From: Methanofervidicoccus abyssi
GTDB lineage: Archaea; AGJL01; Methanococci; Methanococcales; Methanococcaceae
Length of the DNA: 64,000 nucleotides
Direction of reading: 5' to 3'
Assembly (NCBI RefSeq): GCF_004310395.1
Contig: NZ_BFAX01000004.1
Location: forward strand, 292,851-356,850
In this document: one piece after another, positions 32,518-43,600 of the stretch
Layout: every line of letters starts with the position of its first letter
How positions within the stretch are numbered: position 1 is the first letter of the stretch
Notes under the pieces: generated by a model
The model's input: only the letters and a program-made list of their open reading frames with translations
What the model was told of the DNA's origin: nothing
The model's database searches: none
Position numbers and translations under genes: made by a program

Positions 32518-33474
32518 ATGGATGTTCCATGGGTTGAGAAATACCGTCCAAAGAGACTGGATGAAATCACAGGGCATGAAGAAATTGTAAAGAGGTTAAA
32601 GAACTACGTTAAAAGAAAATCTCTTCCCCACCTATTGTTCAGTGGACCTCCAGGAGTGGGAAAAACCACTGCAGCTCTATGTTTAGCTAGAGAGTTGTTT
32701 GGAGAGGAAAACTGGAGAGACAACTTCTTAGAGTTGAACAGTTCCGACGAGAGAGGTATAGATGTAATAAGGACTAAGGTTAAAAACTTTGCAAGGACTA
32801 AGCCTATTGGAGACGCTCCATTTAAGATAATCTTCTTAGATGAGAGTGATGCCCTTACAAGTGACGCTCAGAATGCTCTGAGGAGAACTATGGAAATGTA
32901 TTCAGATGTCTGTAGGTTTATACTAAGCTGTAATTATCCAAGTCGTATCATTCCACCTATACAGTCAAGATGTGCTATATTTAGGTTCTCCCCATTGAAG
33001 AAAGAGGATATCGCAAAGAAAATTAAGGAGATATGTGAAAAGGAGGGTCTTACCATAGATAATAAGGGCTTAGATGCAATAATATACGTATCTGAAGGGG
33101 ATCTTAGAAAGGCTATTAACGTACTACAGACGGCGGCAAGTGTATCTAAGAATATCACAGATGAGATAGTCTATAAAGTATCTTCCAGAGCCAGGCCTAC
33201 CGAGATCCGTCAGATGATGAATTTGGCTTTAGAGGGTAAATTTAACGAGGCTAGGGATCTCCTATACAAACTTATGATAGACTGGGGTATGAGTGGAGAG
33301 GATGTACTGGTGCAGATGTTCAGAGAGATTCCAAACTTGGATATAGATGAGAGAAAAAAGGTGGCAGTCCTCGAGGCTATTGGAGAGTGTGATTTTAGGA
33401 TAGTAGAAGGTGCCAACGAGAGAATACAACTTAGTGCACTACTAGCTAAGCTTGGAATGTTAGGTGGTAACTAA
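32518..33474 (+). CDS. rfcS: Replication factor C small subunit (clamp loader)
   Basis: 318 residues, complete. VEKYRPKRLDEITG, Walker A FSGPPGVGKTT, Walker B IIFLDESDAL, sensor I LSCNYPSRII, and the SRC motif with its arginine finger in QSRCAIFRF. It loads PCNA on DNA with RfcL, which is not in the window. The gene is intein-free, whereas some Methanococcales relatives carry inteins at these motifs. The start follows GGGGTGGAAAA. Confidence 0.97.
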   Translation: MDVPWVEKYRPKRLDEITGHEEIVKRLKNYVKRKSLPHLLFSGPPGVGKTTAALCLARELFGEENWRDNFLELNSSDERGIDVIRTKVKNFARTKPIGDAPFKIIFLDESDALTSDAQNALRRTMEMYSDVCRFILSCNYPSRIIPPIQSRCAIFRFSPLKKEDIAKKIKEICEKEGLTIDNKGLDAIIYVSEGDLRKAINVLQTAASVSKNITDEIVYKVSSRARPTEIRQMMNLALEGKFNEARDLLYKLMIDWGMSGEDVLVQMFREIPNLDIDERKKVAVLEAIGECDFRIVEGANERIQLSALLAKLGMLGGN

Positions 33475-33568
33475 AATAATAATAACATAAAAATAATAAT
33501 TACGTAAATTTTATAATCTAATTTTGCTTATTAAATAAAGTAAAAAATATAAGGAGGAGGAGTGGAAA

Positions 33569-33868
33569 TTGCAGGGACTAAGAAGGATAGTATTGGATGT
33601 TCTAAAAACTCATGAACCTAAACTAACAGATTTGGCTCTAAAGTTATGTAATTTAGAAGGAGTAGATGGAGTAAATATAACGGTCCATGAGATAGACAAA
33701 TCTACAGAGAATATTAAAATTACCATAGAAGGAAATATGTTAAATTACGAGGAAATAAGGAAGGTTGTGGAATCTATGAACGGAGTGATACACAGTATAG
33801 ACGAAGTAGCAGCAGGTAAGAAGATAATCAATGAGGTAAAAACACCTCAAGATAGGAAGTATTTCTAA
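33569..33868 (+). CDS. DUF211 family protein
   Basis: 99 residues, complete. LRRIVLDVLKTHEP, VDGVNITVHEIDKSTENIKI and IHSIDEVAAGKKII are typical of DUF211, a ferredoxin-like-fold archaeal family of unknown function. It starts at TTG, preceded by GGAGGAGTG. It lies between rfcS and priS, only 22 bp before priS. Confidence 0.9.
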   Translation: MQGLRRIVLDVLKTHEPKLTDLALKLCNLEGVDGVNITVHEIDKSTENIKITIEGNMLNYEEIRKVVESMNGVIHSIDEVAAGKKIINEVKTPQDRKYF

Positions 33869-33890
33869 TTAAAATAATTCAAGGGTCTAT

Positions 33891-34949
33891 ATGAAAGTAT
33901 CAGATAAGGATAAGCTAAATTTAATAAAGAGATACTACAAGGAATACTTTAGAGATGCTGTGAAAAATAGATGGTTAGAGGTTCCAGAGGATATACGGCA
34001 TAGGGAAATAGGGTATGGGTATCTAAAAAAGGTTGACAACAGAAACCTCTCCTTCAACTCTGAGGACGAGTATCTAAGGTGGGTTTTAGATAGGGCTCCC
34101 CTTCACCTCTATAAATCCCTAGCCTATATGAAGTATCCCAGTTCAGTGGGAGGTGCTCAGAAGAAGGGAATTTTCAGGAGAGAATTAGCCTTTGATATAG
34201 ATGTCCATGGAGGGAAGAGATGTACTCATAAGGACGATGGATGGTTATGTAATCACTGTTTGGAAGAGGGAAAGAATCAAGTCTTTACACTTATAGATGA
34301 ATTTCTAATTCCAGATTTTGGTCTCTCTAAGGAGGATCTGAGGATAGTATTTAGTGGAAACAGAGGATATCATATCTACATAAAGCCGAGGGATGGAGAT
34401 ATAAGGGATACTATTGAACACTGGAGTAGGGAAGAGAGAAGGTGTCTTATAGAGTATATCTTAGGGAAGAATCTAAATTTAAACTATGTAGGAAGTGGTT
34501 GGAAGAGAAGGATACTTAGTGCTATAAAAAATAAGAAGTTGTTGGCACAGTTAAAAAGGAGTAATAACTGGAAAAGTATTATAGAAAGGAAAAACGAAAG
34601 AGAGAAAAAGAGGATATTAAATATAATAGAGAGTGTTAAAAATAGATTAGAGTTAGATGAAAAGGTGATGGAAGACGACATCAGATTATTAAGGGTTATA
34701 GGATCTCTACATGGATATACAGGTTTTATTGTTAAGGAGGTAAATTACAACTCTCTGGAATATTTCGATCCCCTTAGGGATGCAGTGTATCCTAAGTTTA
34801 ACAGGGAGTATTATAACATTAAGATAAAAGAGAAGATAGATCCCTTAAGGATAGGAGATAACCTCTTCACCTATAAAAGTAGGGAAGTACCTGTAAGTGT
34901 AATACTCTATCTCTTTGGCCATAGTGTAAATTTTGAGATCTTGGAATAG
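33891..34949 (+). CDS. priS: DNA primase small (catalytic) subunit
   Basis: 352 residues. Catalytic aspartates are in ELAFDIDVH, the zinc-binding region in RCTHKDDGWLCNHC, and the phosphate-binding SGNRGYHIYI is present. It makes RNA/DNA primers together with PriL (not in the window). RPA, RfcS and PriS in one stretch make a replication neighbourhood. Confidence 0.96.
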   Translation: MKVSDKDKLNLIKRYYKEYFRDAVKNRWLEVPEDIRHREIGYGYLKKVDNRNLSFNSEDEYLRWVLDRAPLHLYKSLAYMKYPSSVGGAQKKGIFRRELAFDIDVHGGKRCTHKDDGWLCNHCLEEGKNQVFTLIDEFLIPDFGLSKEDLRIVFSGNRGYHIYIKPRDGDIRDTIEHWSREERRCLIEYILGKNLNLNYVGSGWKRRILSAIKNKKLLAQLKRSNNWKSIIERKNEREKKRILNIIESVKNRLELDEKVMEDDIRLLRVIGSLHGYTGFIVKEVNYNSLEYFDPLRDAVYPKFNREYYNIKIKEKIDPLRIGDNLFTYKSREVPVSVILYLFGHSVNFEILE

Positions 34950-35068
34950 GTTATCCTATATTTTTTCAAATTAAAAATAACAATTGTTATTTTTATTATT
35001 ATATTTACAGAATTTTGATAGAAACTTAGATCTTGTTACAAGCTATACAATAATACTAATGTGAAAAG

Positions 35069-36412
35069 ATGAAAAACTTAAAAAGGATAGTAGTGGCAGG
35101 TACTTCTTCCATGGTTGGTAAGACACTTATATCCACTGGAATAATGAAAGCACTATCTAAAAGATACAATGTACAACCTTACAAGGTAGGGCCAGATTAC
35201 ATAGATCCAACGTATCACACCACCGCAACTGGCAACTACAGTAGGAACTTAGATTCATTTTTTATGGATAGGTGGCAGATAAGAGAGCTGTTCTGGAGGA
35301 ACTCCAGGGGGAAGGACATAAGTATTATAGAAGGCGTTAGAGGGCTGTACGAAGGTATATCCCCTTACAACGATGTAGGTTCTACCGCTTCTATAGCCAA
35401 GGCCCTGAGAGCTCCTGTAATATTAATAGTAGATGCTCGGAGTTTAACAAGGAGTGCTGTCGCAATTATTAAGGGATTTAGAATTTTTGATAGGGAAGTG
35501 GAGATTAAAGGGGTTATATTCAACAAGGTTAGAAATGAGAATCACTACAGAAAATTAAAAGATGCTGTATCTTACTATATCCCGGATATAGAGGTAATGG
35601 GGGGAATACCCAGGGATGAAAATCTAGAAGTGCCTCAGAGACATCTTGGCCTTATTCCAACACCTGAAGGTAGAGAGAAAATAAAAAAATATATAAATCT
35701 TTGGAGCCTCTTAGTTGAGGAGTATTTGGATTTAGAGAAGTTATTGGAGATAGGTGACAGTATAGACTTTGAAGATAGGGGTGGAGAATACACTAAACTG
35801 TGGCATGTAGATAAAAGGAGATGTACCATAGGAGTAGCCTACGATGAAGCCTTTAACTTCTATTACTGGGATACTTTTGATGCCTTAAGAGAGAACGGCG
35901 GGAATATTAAATTATTTAGTCCATTGAGGGATGCTGAAGTTCCTAACTGTGATGTGCTCTACTTCGGTGGAGGATATCCTGAGATATTTGCAAGGAAGTT
36001 AAACAGTAACAGATCTATGATAGAGTCTATAAGGAACTTTGACGGTAAGATCTACGGGGAGTGTGGTGGTCTTATGTATCTAAGTAGATCTATAGATGGG
36101 ATTGAGATGGTGGGGTTGTTGGAGTGTGATAGTATGATGACTAAAGAGGTGCAGGGGTTAAGTTATGTAATCGGCTCCTTCTTAGAGAACTGTCCTATCG
36201 GTAAAAAAGGTGTTACTTTCAGAGCCCACGAGTTTCACTACTCGAAGGTTGTTAAGATCAGAGGGAAATTTGCCTATAAGATAGAGAGGGGCAGAGGTAT
36301 AGTAGATGGTATGGACGGATTACTCTCTCCAGATGGCAGAGTACTTGGAGGTTATGCACATCAGCACCCTGTTGCCAATCCCTACTTTGCCTCTTCCTTA
36401 GTTGATTGTTAA
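35069..36412 (+). CDS. cfbB: Ni-sirohydrochlorin a,c-diamide synthase (CbiA-type)
   Basis: 447 residues. The N-terminal ATP-binding domain has [17 protein letters not shown] and [13 protein letters not shown]. The C-terminal glutamine amidotransferase domain has [13 protein letters not shown], the nucleophile cysteine in [12 protein letters not shown], and the late histidine in [10 protein letters not shown]. CbiA/CfbB amidates the a and c side chains of cobyrinate or Ni-sirohydrochlorin; in a methanogen it serves F430 (CfbB) and probably also corrinoid synthesis. Single gene, followed by a structured RNA. Confidence 0.93.
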   Translation: MKNLKRIVVAGTSSMVGKTLISTGIMKALSKRYNVQPYKVGPDYIDPTYHTTATGNYSRNLDSFFMDRWQIRELFWRNSRGKDISIIEGVRGLYEGISPYNDVGSTASIAKALRAPVILIVDARSLTRSAVAIIKGFRIFDREVEIKGVIFNKVRNENHYRKLKDAVSYYIPDIEVMGGIPRDENLEVPQRHLGLIPTPEGREKIKKYINLWSLLVEEYLDLEKLLEIGDSIDFEDRGGEYTKLWHVDKRRCTIGVAYDEAFNFYYWDTFDALRENGGNIKLFSPLRDAEVPNCDVLYFGGGYPEIFARKLNSNRSMIESIRNFDGKIYGECGGLMYLSRSIDGIEMVGLLECDSMMTKEVQGLSYVIGSFLENCPIGKKGVTFRAHEFHYSKVVKIRGKFAYKIERGRGIVDGMDGLLSPDGRVLGGYAHQHPVANPYFASSLVDC

Positions 36413-36413
36413 A

Positions 36414-36428
36414 GCTTATATAATATAA
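36414..36428 (+). promoter_or_regulatory. TATA box of the downstream structured RNA
   Basis: GCTTATATAATATA just after the cfbB stop, about 25 nt before the first RNA stem at 36445. The distance suits a TATA element for the RNA. Confidence 0.5.
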
Positions 36429-36444
36429 AGATAATATACTTATT

Positions 36445-36563
36445 ACGCAGTTGATCTGAGATGATACTGCGAAGACAGGCCCACCTATACGGCGGTCGTA
36501 TAGAGTAGCCACGGGGCTTCGATGAATATACGATTTCCAAGGGTGGGTATATCTCTCTGTCTT
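36445..36563 (+). ncRNA. Structured non-coding RNA of unknown function
   Basis: A GC island in AT-rich DNA. A first hairpin CGCAGT/ACTGCG (36445-36470) encloses CTGAGATGAT, which looks like a K-turn or box C/D element. A closed second domain follows: outer stem AAGACAG/CTGTCTT (36471-36477 with 36557-36563), inner stem CCCACC/GGTGGG, and inside it the hairpin TATACG-GCGGT-CGTATA. Long T tracts from 36569 can terminate transcription. No ORF is present. It might be a guide RNA or one of the GC-rich RNAs found by composition in other Methanococcales; I cannot assign a family. Confidence 0.68.
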
Positions 36564-36790
36564 GACAATTTTTTATTTTTTTATTTTTTTATTAACTATT
36601 TTTTTGAAAAGTGTAAATATATCCTCAATCTCCTTCCTCAGACTTATTATAATAAATCCTATCCAAGATTAATATCATTAGAAATCCTGTAAGCATAAAA
36701 CCATATGAAAAATAAAAAGTTGAAGATATTATTATTTGTTCATCTTTTTTACCACTTTTCTTTTAATATTAATGTTTCTAGGGGATATCT

Positions 36791-37405
36791 ATGGAAAATG
36801 TAGAAAATCTAGAGAAAAAATTACGCCCAAAGGGTGAAGTATCTATAATTGGATGTGGTAGGTTGGGAATTCGTGTTGCAATGGATCTGATGGAAGTTCA
36901 TAGGGGAGGGCCTGAAAAGATATATCTATTTGACGGAGCAAAGATAGAGAGGGATGATATTGTTCATAGAAGACTTGGAGGAAAGGTTGGGGATTACAAG
37001 GTTAAATTCTTAGAAGAGTTTTACAGTGAGAAGGTTGTAGGGATCCCTGAATACATAACCTTAGATAACCTACATTTAATAAAGGGTGATGTTGTTATAA
37101 TATGCATAGCTGGAGGAGATACTATCTCAATAAGATATAAAATAATAGAGTACTGTAAAGAGAGAGGAATAAAAACTATAGGTACAGATGGGGTTTTTGG
37201 TATAGAGGAGAAGGTTAAAGTCTCAGATGCCAAATATACAAGAGGTCCTGCAAGGTATCTCAACCTTAAAGAGGAAGGACATACTGTTGTAGGTACTGGG
37301 AAATACATAAAAGACGGGGAACCTATAACCCCCTATATCTTAGATGAGATAGGGAGGAAGATGGTAATAGAATGTTTGAAGGTTCTAAACAGTATATACA
37401 GATGA
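36791..37405 (+). CDS. ThiF/E1-like adenylating-fold protein
   Basis: 204 residues. A Rossmann fold with VSIIGCGRLGIRVAMDL, KIYLFDGAKIERDDIVHR and DVVIICIAGGD fits the ThiF/HesA/MoeB superfamily, which adenylates C-termini of ubiquitin-like proteins. It is shorter than MoeB and ThiF and lacks the CxxC zinc pairs, so activity and partner are uncertain. It is 9 bp before nadA on the same strand, which hints at a role in NAD or iron-sulfur biosynthesis. Confidence 0.75.
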   Translation: MENVENLEKKLRPKGEVSIIGCGRLGIRVAMDLMEVHRGGPEKIYLFDGAKIERDDIVHRRLGGKVGDYKVKFLEEFYSEKVVGIPEYITLDNLHLIKGDVVIICIAGGDTISIRYKIIEYCKERGIKTIGTDGVFGIEEKVKVSDAKYTRGPARYLNLKEEGHTVVGTGKYIKDGEPITPYILDEIGRKMVIECLKVLNSIYR

Positions 37406-37414
37406 GGGATGAAA

Positions 37415-38350
37415 ATGAATATAGTAGAGAGAATAAATAAACTAAAAAGGGAAAAAAACGCTATAATACTAGCCCACAACTACCAACCTGAGGAGATCCA
37501 GAGAGTTGCAGATTTTACAGGGGATTCCTTAGAACTGTGTAGGATGGCTGAGAAGACAGATGCAGATATTGTGATATTCTGTGGTGTAGATTTCATGGCT
37601 GAGACTGCAAAGATATTGAATAAAGATAAAAAAGTACTGATACCTGAGATCAAAGATACAGAGTGTCCCATGGCTCATCAACTATCCCCCGAGATGTTAA
37701 TAGAGGCTAAAAAGAGACATCCTAATGCTAAAGTAGTAATATATATAAACACCCTTTCCAAGGCAAAGGTACTAGCAGATGGAGTATGTACTTCTGCAAA
37801 TGCCCATATAGTGGTTAACTCCTTTGAAGAAGACGAGATCATATTTGGGCCAGATAGGAATCTTGGGTACTATGTGGAAAAGAGTACTAAGAAGAAGATA
37901 ATCACAGTGCCTAAAGACGGCCACTGCTACGTACATAAGAAGTTTACAGTTGAGGATATATTGAAGGCTAAGGAGAAGTATCCAAATGCCCAGGTTTTAG
38001 TACATCCTGAGTGTGATCCTGAGGTACAGGAGATGGCAGATTACGTTTATAGTACAGGAGGTATGGTTAAACACGTCCTTAACTCTCCTGAAAAGGAGTT
38101 TATAATAGGTACAGAGGTAGATATGATAACTAGATTGAAGATAGAGTTAGAGAAAAAGAGGGAAAAAAAGAAATTGATACCTCTAAGGGAGGATGCTATC
38201 TGCGAACCTATGAAAAAGATAACCCTTGAGAAGTTAGAGAGGTGTTTAGTGGAAGAGAAGTACGAAGTTGTATTGGATGAAGAAATAATAGAGAGAGCTA
38301 AGAGAGCTATTGACTATATGCTCTCTATAGGTAGAGAGCGTAAGAAGTAA
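37415..38350 (+). CDS. nadA: Quinolinate synthase
   Basis: 311 residues. IILAHNYQPEEIQRVADFTG, FCGVDFMAETAKIL, YINTLSKAKVLADGVCTSAN and VHPECDPEVQEMADY carry the conserved residues and the three cysteines of the [4Fe-4S] cluster. It condenses iminoaspartate with dihydroxyacetone phosphate for NAD synthesis. The start is taken at the second ATG, with GAGGGATGAAA upstream; the first ATG (37409) overlaps that site. nadB and nadC are not in the window. The 250 bp downstream hold only a small hairpin (38484-38501). Confidence 0.96.
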   Translation: MNIVERINKLKREKNAIILAHNYQPEEIQRVADFTGDSLELCRMAEKTDADIVIFCGVDFMAETAKILNKDKKVLIPEIKDTECPMAHQLSPEMLIEAKKRHPNAKVVIYINTLSKAKVLADGVCTSANAHIVVNSFEEDEIIFGPDRNLGYYVEKSTKKKIITVPKDGHCYVHKKFTVEDILKAKEKYPNAQVLVHPECDPEVQEMADYVYSTGGMVKHVLNSPEKEFIIGTEVDMITRLKIELEKKREKKKLIPLREDAICEPMKKITLEKLERCLVEEKYEVVLDEEIIERAKRAIDYMLSIGRERKK

Positions 38351-38604
38351 TAAGATTTTATTGATTTTATTAATATTTTATTAATTTTTATTTTTATTAA
38401 TATAATATTAATGAACACCATTAAATATCAGGATGTCTCTAAACACTTAGATAGATGAGATAGAAAAACCCCTAATTCTTATTTCTCCCACTGCGGAGAA
38501 TAGCATCATCTGTTAGGTTTAACCATGATTCATATCTAGGATTTTAGGTCCTATTAAAATGATCTTTTCCGTCTCTAAAGTATGGCTTTTTCAGTTATAA
38601 CTTT

Positions 38605-39906
38605 TTATCTTTTAGAATTTAGATACTCCTCTACTTTCTCTGCAAGGGTTTCATATATCCATCTTAGCTTGTCCTTATTTCTCTCTAAGAGTGTAGATCT
38701 AAATCCATAGAGAGGAGTGTTAAAAGAAGATAAGGGTACTATACAGATGCCAGTGGATGCCAGGAGGTAGTATGTAAACTTCATATCTTCAGGTTTATCT
38801 TTTGAAATATTCTCTATATACTTCCTAAGTTCCCTATTCTCTACTTCCAGATAGTTGTTATTTAAATAATCTCTCTCAAATACTACCCCCATATAGAAGG
38901 CTCCACAGGTTTTATTCACAATAAGGCCATCAATAGATTTTAACTTCCTATATGCAACATTGGAGGCCCACTGGTAGTATTTCCTCCTCTCCTCCAAATA
39001 CCTCTGAAACCTTGAATCACTCATAACTTTCGGTATCACCTTTTGAGGTAGTGTGGTGGAACATACTTCTATCATCTTAAATTTACATATACTTTCGATG
39101 TACTTTTTAAATACTTCATCCCTATCAGCGTTGTATACCTCTATCCAGCCACACCTAGCACCAGGCCAGGGGAATTCCTTGGATATTCCTTTTAAGGATA
39201 TTCCACAGACGTCGTCTATAACCTTAGATAGATAAACGTGTTTCTTTCCATTATATACCAAGTTGTGGTATATTTCATCACACAGTACAAAGAGGTCGTA
39301 CTCGTTGGCAATATCTACGATCTCATCTAATACTTTTTTTGGATAGACTGCACTTGTAGGATTACCTGGATTTATCACAAGTATTCCAGACACTACAGGG
39401 TTGTACTTAACTTTGTTTCTGAGGTCATCTAGATCTGGATACCAACTGTTTCTCTCATCTAATATATAGGTTAAAGGATGGCATCTAGCATGGAGGCCCT
39501 CTGCAGAGGAGTGAGTAGGATAAGCAGGAGAAGGCCCTATAATCCTAGCTTCCTTTTTCAACAGGCCGTATATCTTGGTAATAGCATCTCCAAGGCCGTT
39601 AAAAAAGATGATATCTTCAGGGGTTATCTGGACTCCATTCTTTTTGTTGTTCTCTTCTGCGAGAAACTCTCTAGTCTCTAACAGCCCCTTAGTTGGACAG
39701 TAGAGATAGGAATCATCCTCCATCACAGTCTCTGCTATGATTTCTTTTATCCACTGAGGTATTTTCTCTCCTTTTATTATAGGATCTCCGATATTTTCCC
39801 AGATAATTTCAATCCCATGACTCTTAACCTTTTTTGCAACTTCCACTATTTCTCTTATCTCGTAGGTTAACTCACTGACACCTTCATGTACAATATCCAC
39901 CCTCAT
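38605..39906 (-). CDS. PLP-dependent aminotransferase, class I/II
   Basis: 433 residues. Fold type I features are NIGDPIIKGEKIPQW, VINPGNPTSAVY, FVLCDEIYHNLVY and the PLP lysine in GISKEFPWPGARCGW. It belongs to the aspartate/alanine/aromatic aminotransferase superfamily. The subfamily resembles uncharacterised Methanococcales enzymes of about the same length; the amino acid used cannot be read by eye. The ATG at 39906 follows AGTGAT by 4 nt; earlier GTG and ATG codons overlap that site. Confidence 0.88.
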   Translation of the reverse strand: MRVDIVHEGVSELTYEIREIVEVAKKVKSHGIEIIWENIGDPIIKGEKIPQWIKEIIAETVMEDDSYLYCPTKGLLETREFLAEENNKKNGVQITPEDIIFFNGLGDAITKIYGLLKKEARIIGPSPAYPTHSSAEGLHARCHPLTYILDERNSWYPDLDDLRNKVKYNPVVSGILVINPGNPTSAVYPKKVLDEIVDIANEYDLFVLCDEIYHNLVYNGKKHVYLSKVIDDVCGISLKGISKEFPWPGARCGWIEVYNADRDEVFKKYIESICKFKMIEVCSTTLPQKVIPKVMSDSRFQRYLEERRKYYQWASNVAYRKLKSIDGLIVNKTCGAFYMGVVFERDYLNNNYLEVENRELRKYIENISKDKPEDMKFTYYLLASTGICIVPLSSFNTPLYGFRSTLLERNKDKLRWIYETLAEKVEEYLNSKR

Positions 39907-40634
39907 TATCATCACTTTTCACTGTTTTAATAGAGTTCTATTTTATAGGCATATACTGTTAAACAGACACTTATCTAATGGAAAAAAGAAGTTATTGTAT
40001 ATAAATATTTTTAAAGTAATTTTTTAATAGGATGGTATTTTAGAAATTAATGTAACCAGGATTAAGGATCCTATAGATGGATCTCAATGATTGTTAAAAA
40101 TATTAAAAGAGCAGAAAAGTTAATCTGAGCTACCCTGAGAATTAGGGAGTAATAATCACCTTACTTAGTTATATTTCTTTAAAGATGTATATATAGAGAA
40201 CTTTTCTCCTTTTTTGTTTTTATCTTATATTTATATGAAATTATAATAATAAACAAAAATAACATAATTATTTTTTGTTTATACTTAACTTATTTTTAAA
40301 CACTACTACTTTTGATGAGAATTAAAGATTGTTATTATTTTTTTATATCCATCTGCCTTTAAATGGATAGAATATCTCTCTGAAAAAGTTGGATATTCAA
40401 ATATTCCAGATGTGTTGGAGTTTTACTACAATTTAGGGTGGCTCTCTGACAGAGCAGTGTTGGATCTACTGAAGTTCTTAAAGGGTATCAGATCCGGAAT
40501 TGAAGAAGAAGAGGAAAAGTATTTTAATATAATTATATGTTAAAATTTTTATATTTTTATATTATATTTTTATACCACTACTTCCCAATGGAAAGGAGAT
40601 TTATAACAATATCACTCTAAATACAGGTGAAGGC
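39907..40634. other. 728-bp intergenic region before smc
   Basis: Holds a decayed archaellum gene fragment (40319-40543, listed separately). The first 400 bp are AT-rich with a small hairpin CCCT/AGGG at about 40134-40151 and no frame or recognised RNA. The smc ribosome site is AGGTGAAGGC just before the ATG. Confidence 0.5.
40319..40543 (+). pseudogene. Remnant of an archaellum accessory protein (FlaD/E-like)
   Basis: An open stretch of 74 codons without start codon, opening after a TGA. It reads FKWIEYLSEKVGYSNIPDVL, then EFYYNLGWLSDRAVLDLLKF and LKGI, the core of the FlaD/E domain of archaellum motors. The upstream part of the gene is missing. No other fla gene is in the window, although chemotaxis genes are present at 59.5-62.5 kb. 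It is a relic or a displaced duplicate. Confidence 0.65.
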
Positions 40635-43600
40635 ATGGTATTCCTGTCTGAAATACATCTCAAAAATTTCAAATCCTTCAAAGATACTAAATTAAAAATA
40701 CCTCCTGGATTTACTGCTATAGTAGGTCCAAATGGTTCAGGAAAATCTAATATCGTAGATGGAATATCCTTTGTACTAGGAAAAACTTCTGCAAGATCCC
40801 TAAGGGCTGGACGATTTAACGACTTAATAACCTACCACAGGGGGAAAAGGGCAGAATACGCCGAAGTAATACTGTTATTTGACAACAGAGATAGGAAGAT
40901 ACCAATAGATTCAGATAAAGTAGGTATTTCCAGAAAGGTGAAGTTGAAAGGAGAGAGTAACTACTACCTTATCTGGTATGAGGAGAATATAAAAGATGGT
41001 GAAAAAAAGTTTATTGAGAGAAGGAGAAAGATTAAAAAATCTGAAGTTATGGATATATTCAGTAAGTTGTCCCTTTCTGTAGAAGGGTTGAACGTTATAC
41101 TCCAGGGAGATGTTACGAAAATAGTGGAGATGTCTCCAAAAGAGAGGAGGAAGCTCTTAGATGAGATAAGTGGAATCTCAGAGTATGATGAAAAAAAGGA
41201 GAAGGCTCAGAGGGAGTTGGAAAGGGCTAGAGGGTATATAGATAGGATAGATATAAGGATAAAGGAGGTAAAAAGTAATCTTGATAAACTTAAAAGGGAA
41301 AAGGAAGATGCTGAAAGATACATAAAACTAAGTGAAGAGTTGAAAACTGCTAAATATGCCCTAGTATCTAAAAGAGTAGAAAAGTTAAGGGAAAAAGTGA
41401 AGAATATAGGGGAGAAGATAGAGGAACTAAAGAGATCCAGGGAGAAGTACCTTGAGGAGTTGGAGGGGATGGAAGGTAAAATATCTAACTTGAGGAATAA
41501 GTTAGATAACATAATTGAGGAGTTGAAGAAGAAGGAAAACGAGGAAGTCTTGGAATTACATAAAGTTATAAGAGAGCTTGAGTTAACCCTTGAGAGTGAT
41601 AGGAAGAACCTCGACAATATACTGAATGAATTAAAGAATGCTAAATTACAGTTGAAAAGTAAAAGAGAAGAGTTGGATAATACTAGAAAAAAGGTTGAAG
41701 TGTTGAAGGAGGAGATACTGGAGAAAGAGAAAGAATTGAGACTTATAGAGGAGAAGATAGGACTTCTGAAGAGTGAGAGGGACTCCTTAAAATCTAAGAT
41801 AGAGAAATGGGAAACTCGTATAAATATACTTAAAGGGATGGAAGGTAAACTTACTGAAAGGTTTAATACCTATCAAAAGGAACTTCACAGGTTAAGAGCA
41901 GAATTAAGTAAAATCCTGGGAGACATAGATAGAAAATCCTTCCAAATATCTCAGAATTCAGAGAAGATAGAAAAACTTAGGAAAGAGTTAGAGGAGCTGG
42001 AAAAGGAAGAGTTAGATACTAAATCTATATACAGGGAGTTGGAGGATGTATCTGTAGAGTTAGAACTGTTGAAGAGAAAGATTAAGAAACTCGAGGAGGA
42101 GAAGAAAAAACTTCAGAGGAGGAAAGAAGAGTTATACAGTGAATATGCTAAGGAGAATGGAAGAATTAAGGCATTAAAGGAGATGGGGAATTACAACATA
42201 GACAACACAGTTAGAAAGATATTAGAGGCTAACCTTCCTGGAATTGTAGATATAGTGGGGAACTTGGGAAAAACGGAGGAAAAGTATAAGGTAGCGGTGG
42301 AGGTTGCAGGAGGTAGTAGGTTGAAATATATCGTAGTTAGGAGTATGGAAGATGGGGTCAGAGCTATAGAATACCTTAAGAGGAATAAGTTAGGAAGAGC
42401 TACATTCCTACCTATGGATAGGGTGAAAGGTAGAGAACCAGAACCTATCTTAGAAAAAGGTGTAGTAGGAAGAGCTATTGATCTAGTGGAGTTTCAGGAA
42501 GAGTATCGAGGGATATTCAACTACGTATTTGGTAACACCTACATTGTAAAGGACCTAAGAACTGCCAAGGAACTTTCAAAAAAATACAGGGCCAGGTTTG
42601 TATCTCTCGAGGGGGATGTTATAGAACCTTCAGGTGCTATGATAGGAGGAAGTAGTGTTATACCTTCTGCCAGTATAAAGGTTGAGATAAACACTGAAAA
42701 ACTTGAAAGAATTAAAGAGGAATTGAAGGAGATAGAAGAGAGGTTAAATGGTAGAGAAGGGTTGATAGCTCAGATAGAGAGGTTAAATGAAAGGATAAAT
42801 TACCACTACAGTAAAAAGATAGAATTGGAGAGTAAATTGAAGTTTATAAGTGAGAGGGAGAGGAGAAAGACAGAAACTGTAAGGGAGTGCAACAGGAAAA
42901 TAGAGGAACTTCAAACTATCAATAGAAAACTTCAGGGAGAGTTGGAGGAATTGGAAAGGTTAAAAGAGGAGTTAGAGGGAAAGATAGAAGATCTGGAGAA
43001 AAAGATAGATGACATCATTAATAAAAGGGAAGATATACTAAAGGAGTTGAAATCCTATGAGGATTCTACAGTTATAAGGAGAATCAGGGAGTTAGAGGAT
43101 GAGATGGAAAAACTAGAGAGGAGAAAAGATATCTTAGAAAACGATATAAATAAAAATAAAACATTGATAGAAGAGATCCTTATTCCAAAGATAGGTGAAA
43201 TTAAGGAAAAAATAGAGGAGTTAAATAAAAAGATAGATATATTAGAGAAAAACGTTGAATTCTACAAGAACAGTATTGAAAAAGGTAGTAAAACCTTTAG
43301 AGAGAAAAGAGAGAGATACCAAAGATTATGTGAGAATCTAAAAGAACTTACAGAGAAAAAGGAAAAATACGAAAATGAAATAAAAACACTCTACAGTAGT
43401 AAAAGGACACTCCTAGGAAGAGTTGATGATATAGACAGGGAGATAAATACACTGTCCTTAGAAAAGGTTAAATGGGAGACTAAGTTGGAAGAGGAGGAAA
43501 AGAAACTCTTCGAAGATATAGGAGATTTATACGAGGCAATAGATAAATTAGAGGGAATGGAAATTGAGAAATTGGAGAGATATATTCAAGAAGTTGAGAG

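Noticed and set aside
32518..33474. Intein in rfcS
   Set aside because: Walker A and the other intein sites of related genes are continuous, and the protein has the normal length.
40060..40160. Box C/D guide RNA before smc
   Set aside because: An ATGATT...CTGA pair exists, but boxes C'/D' and terminal stem are lacking, and the match could be chance in AT-rich DNA.
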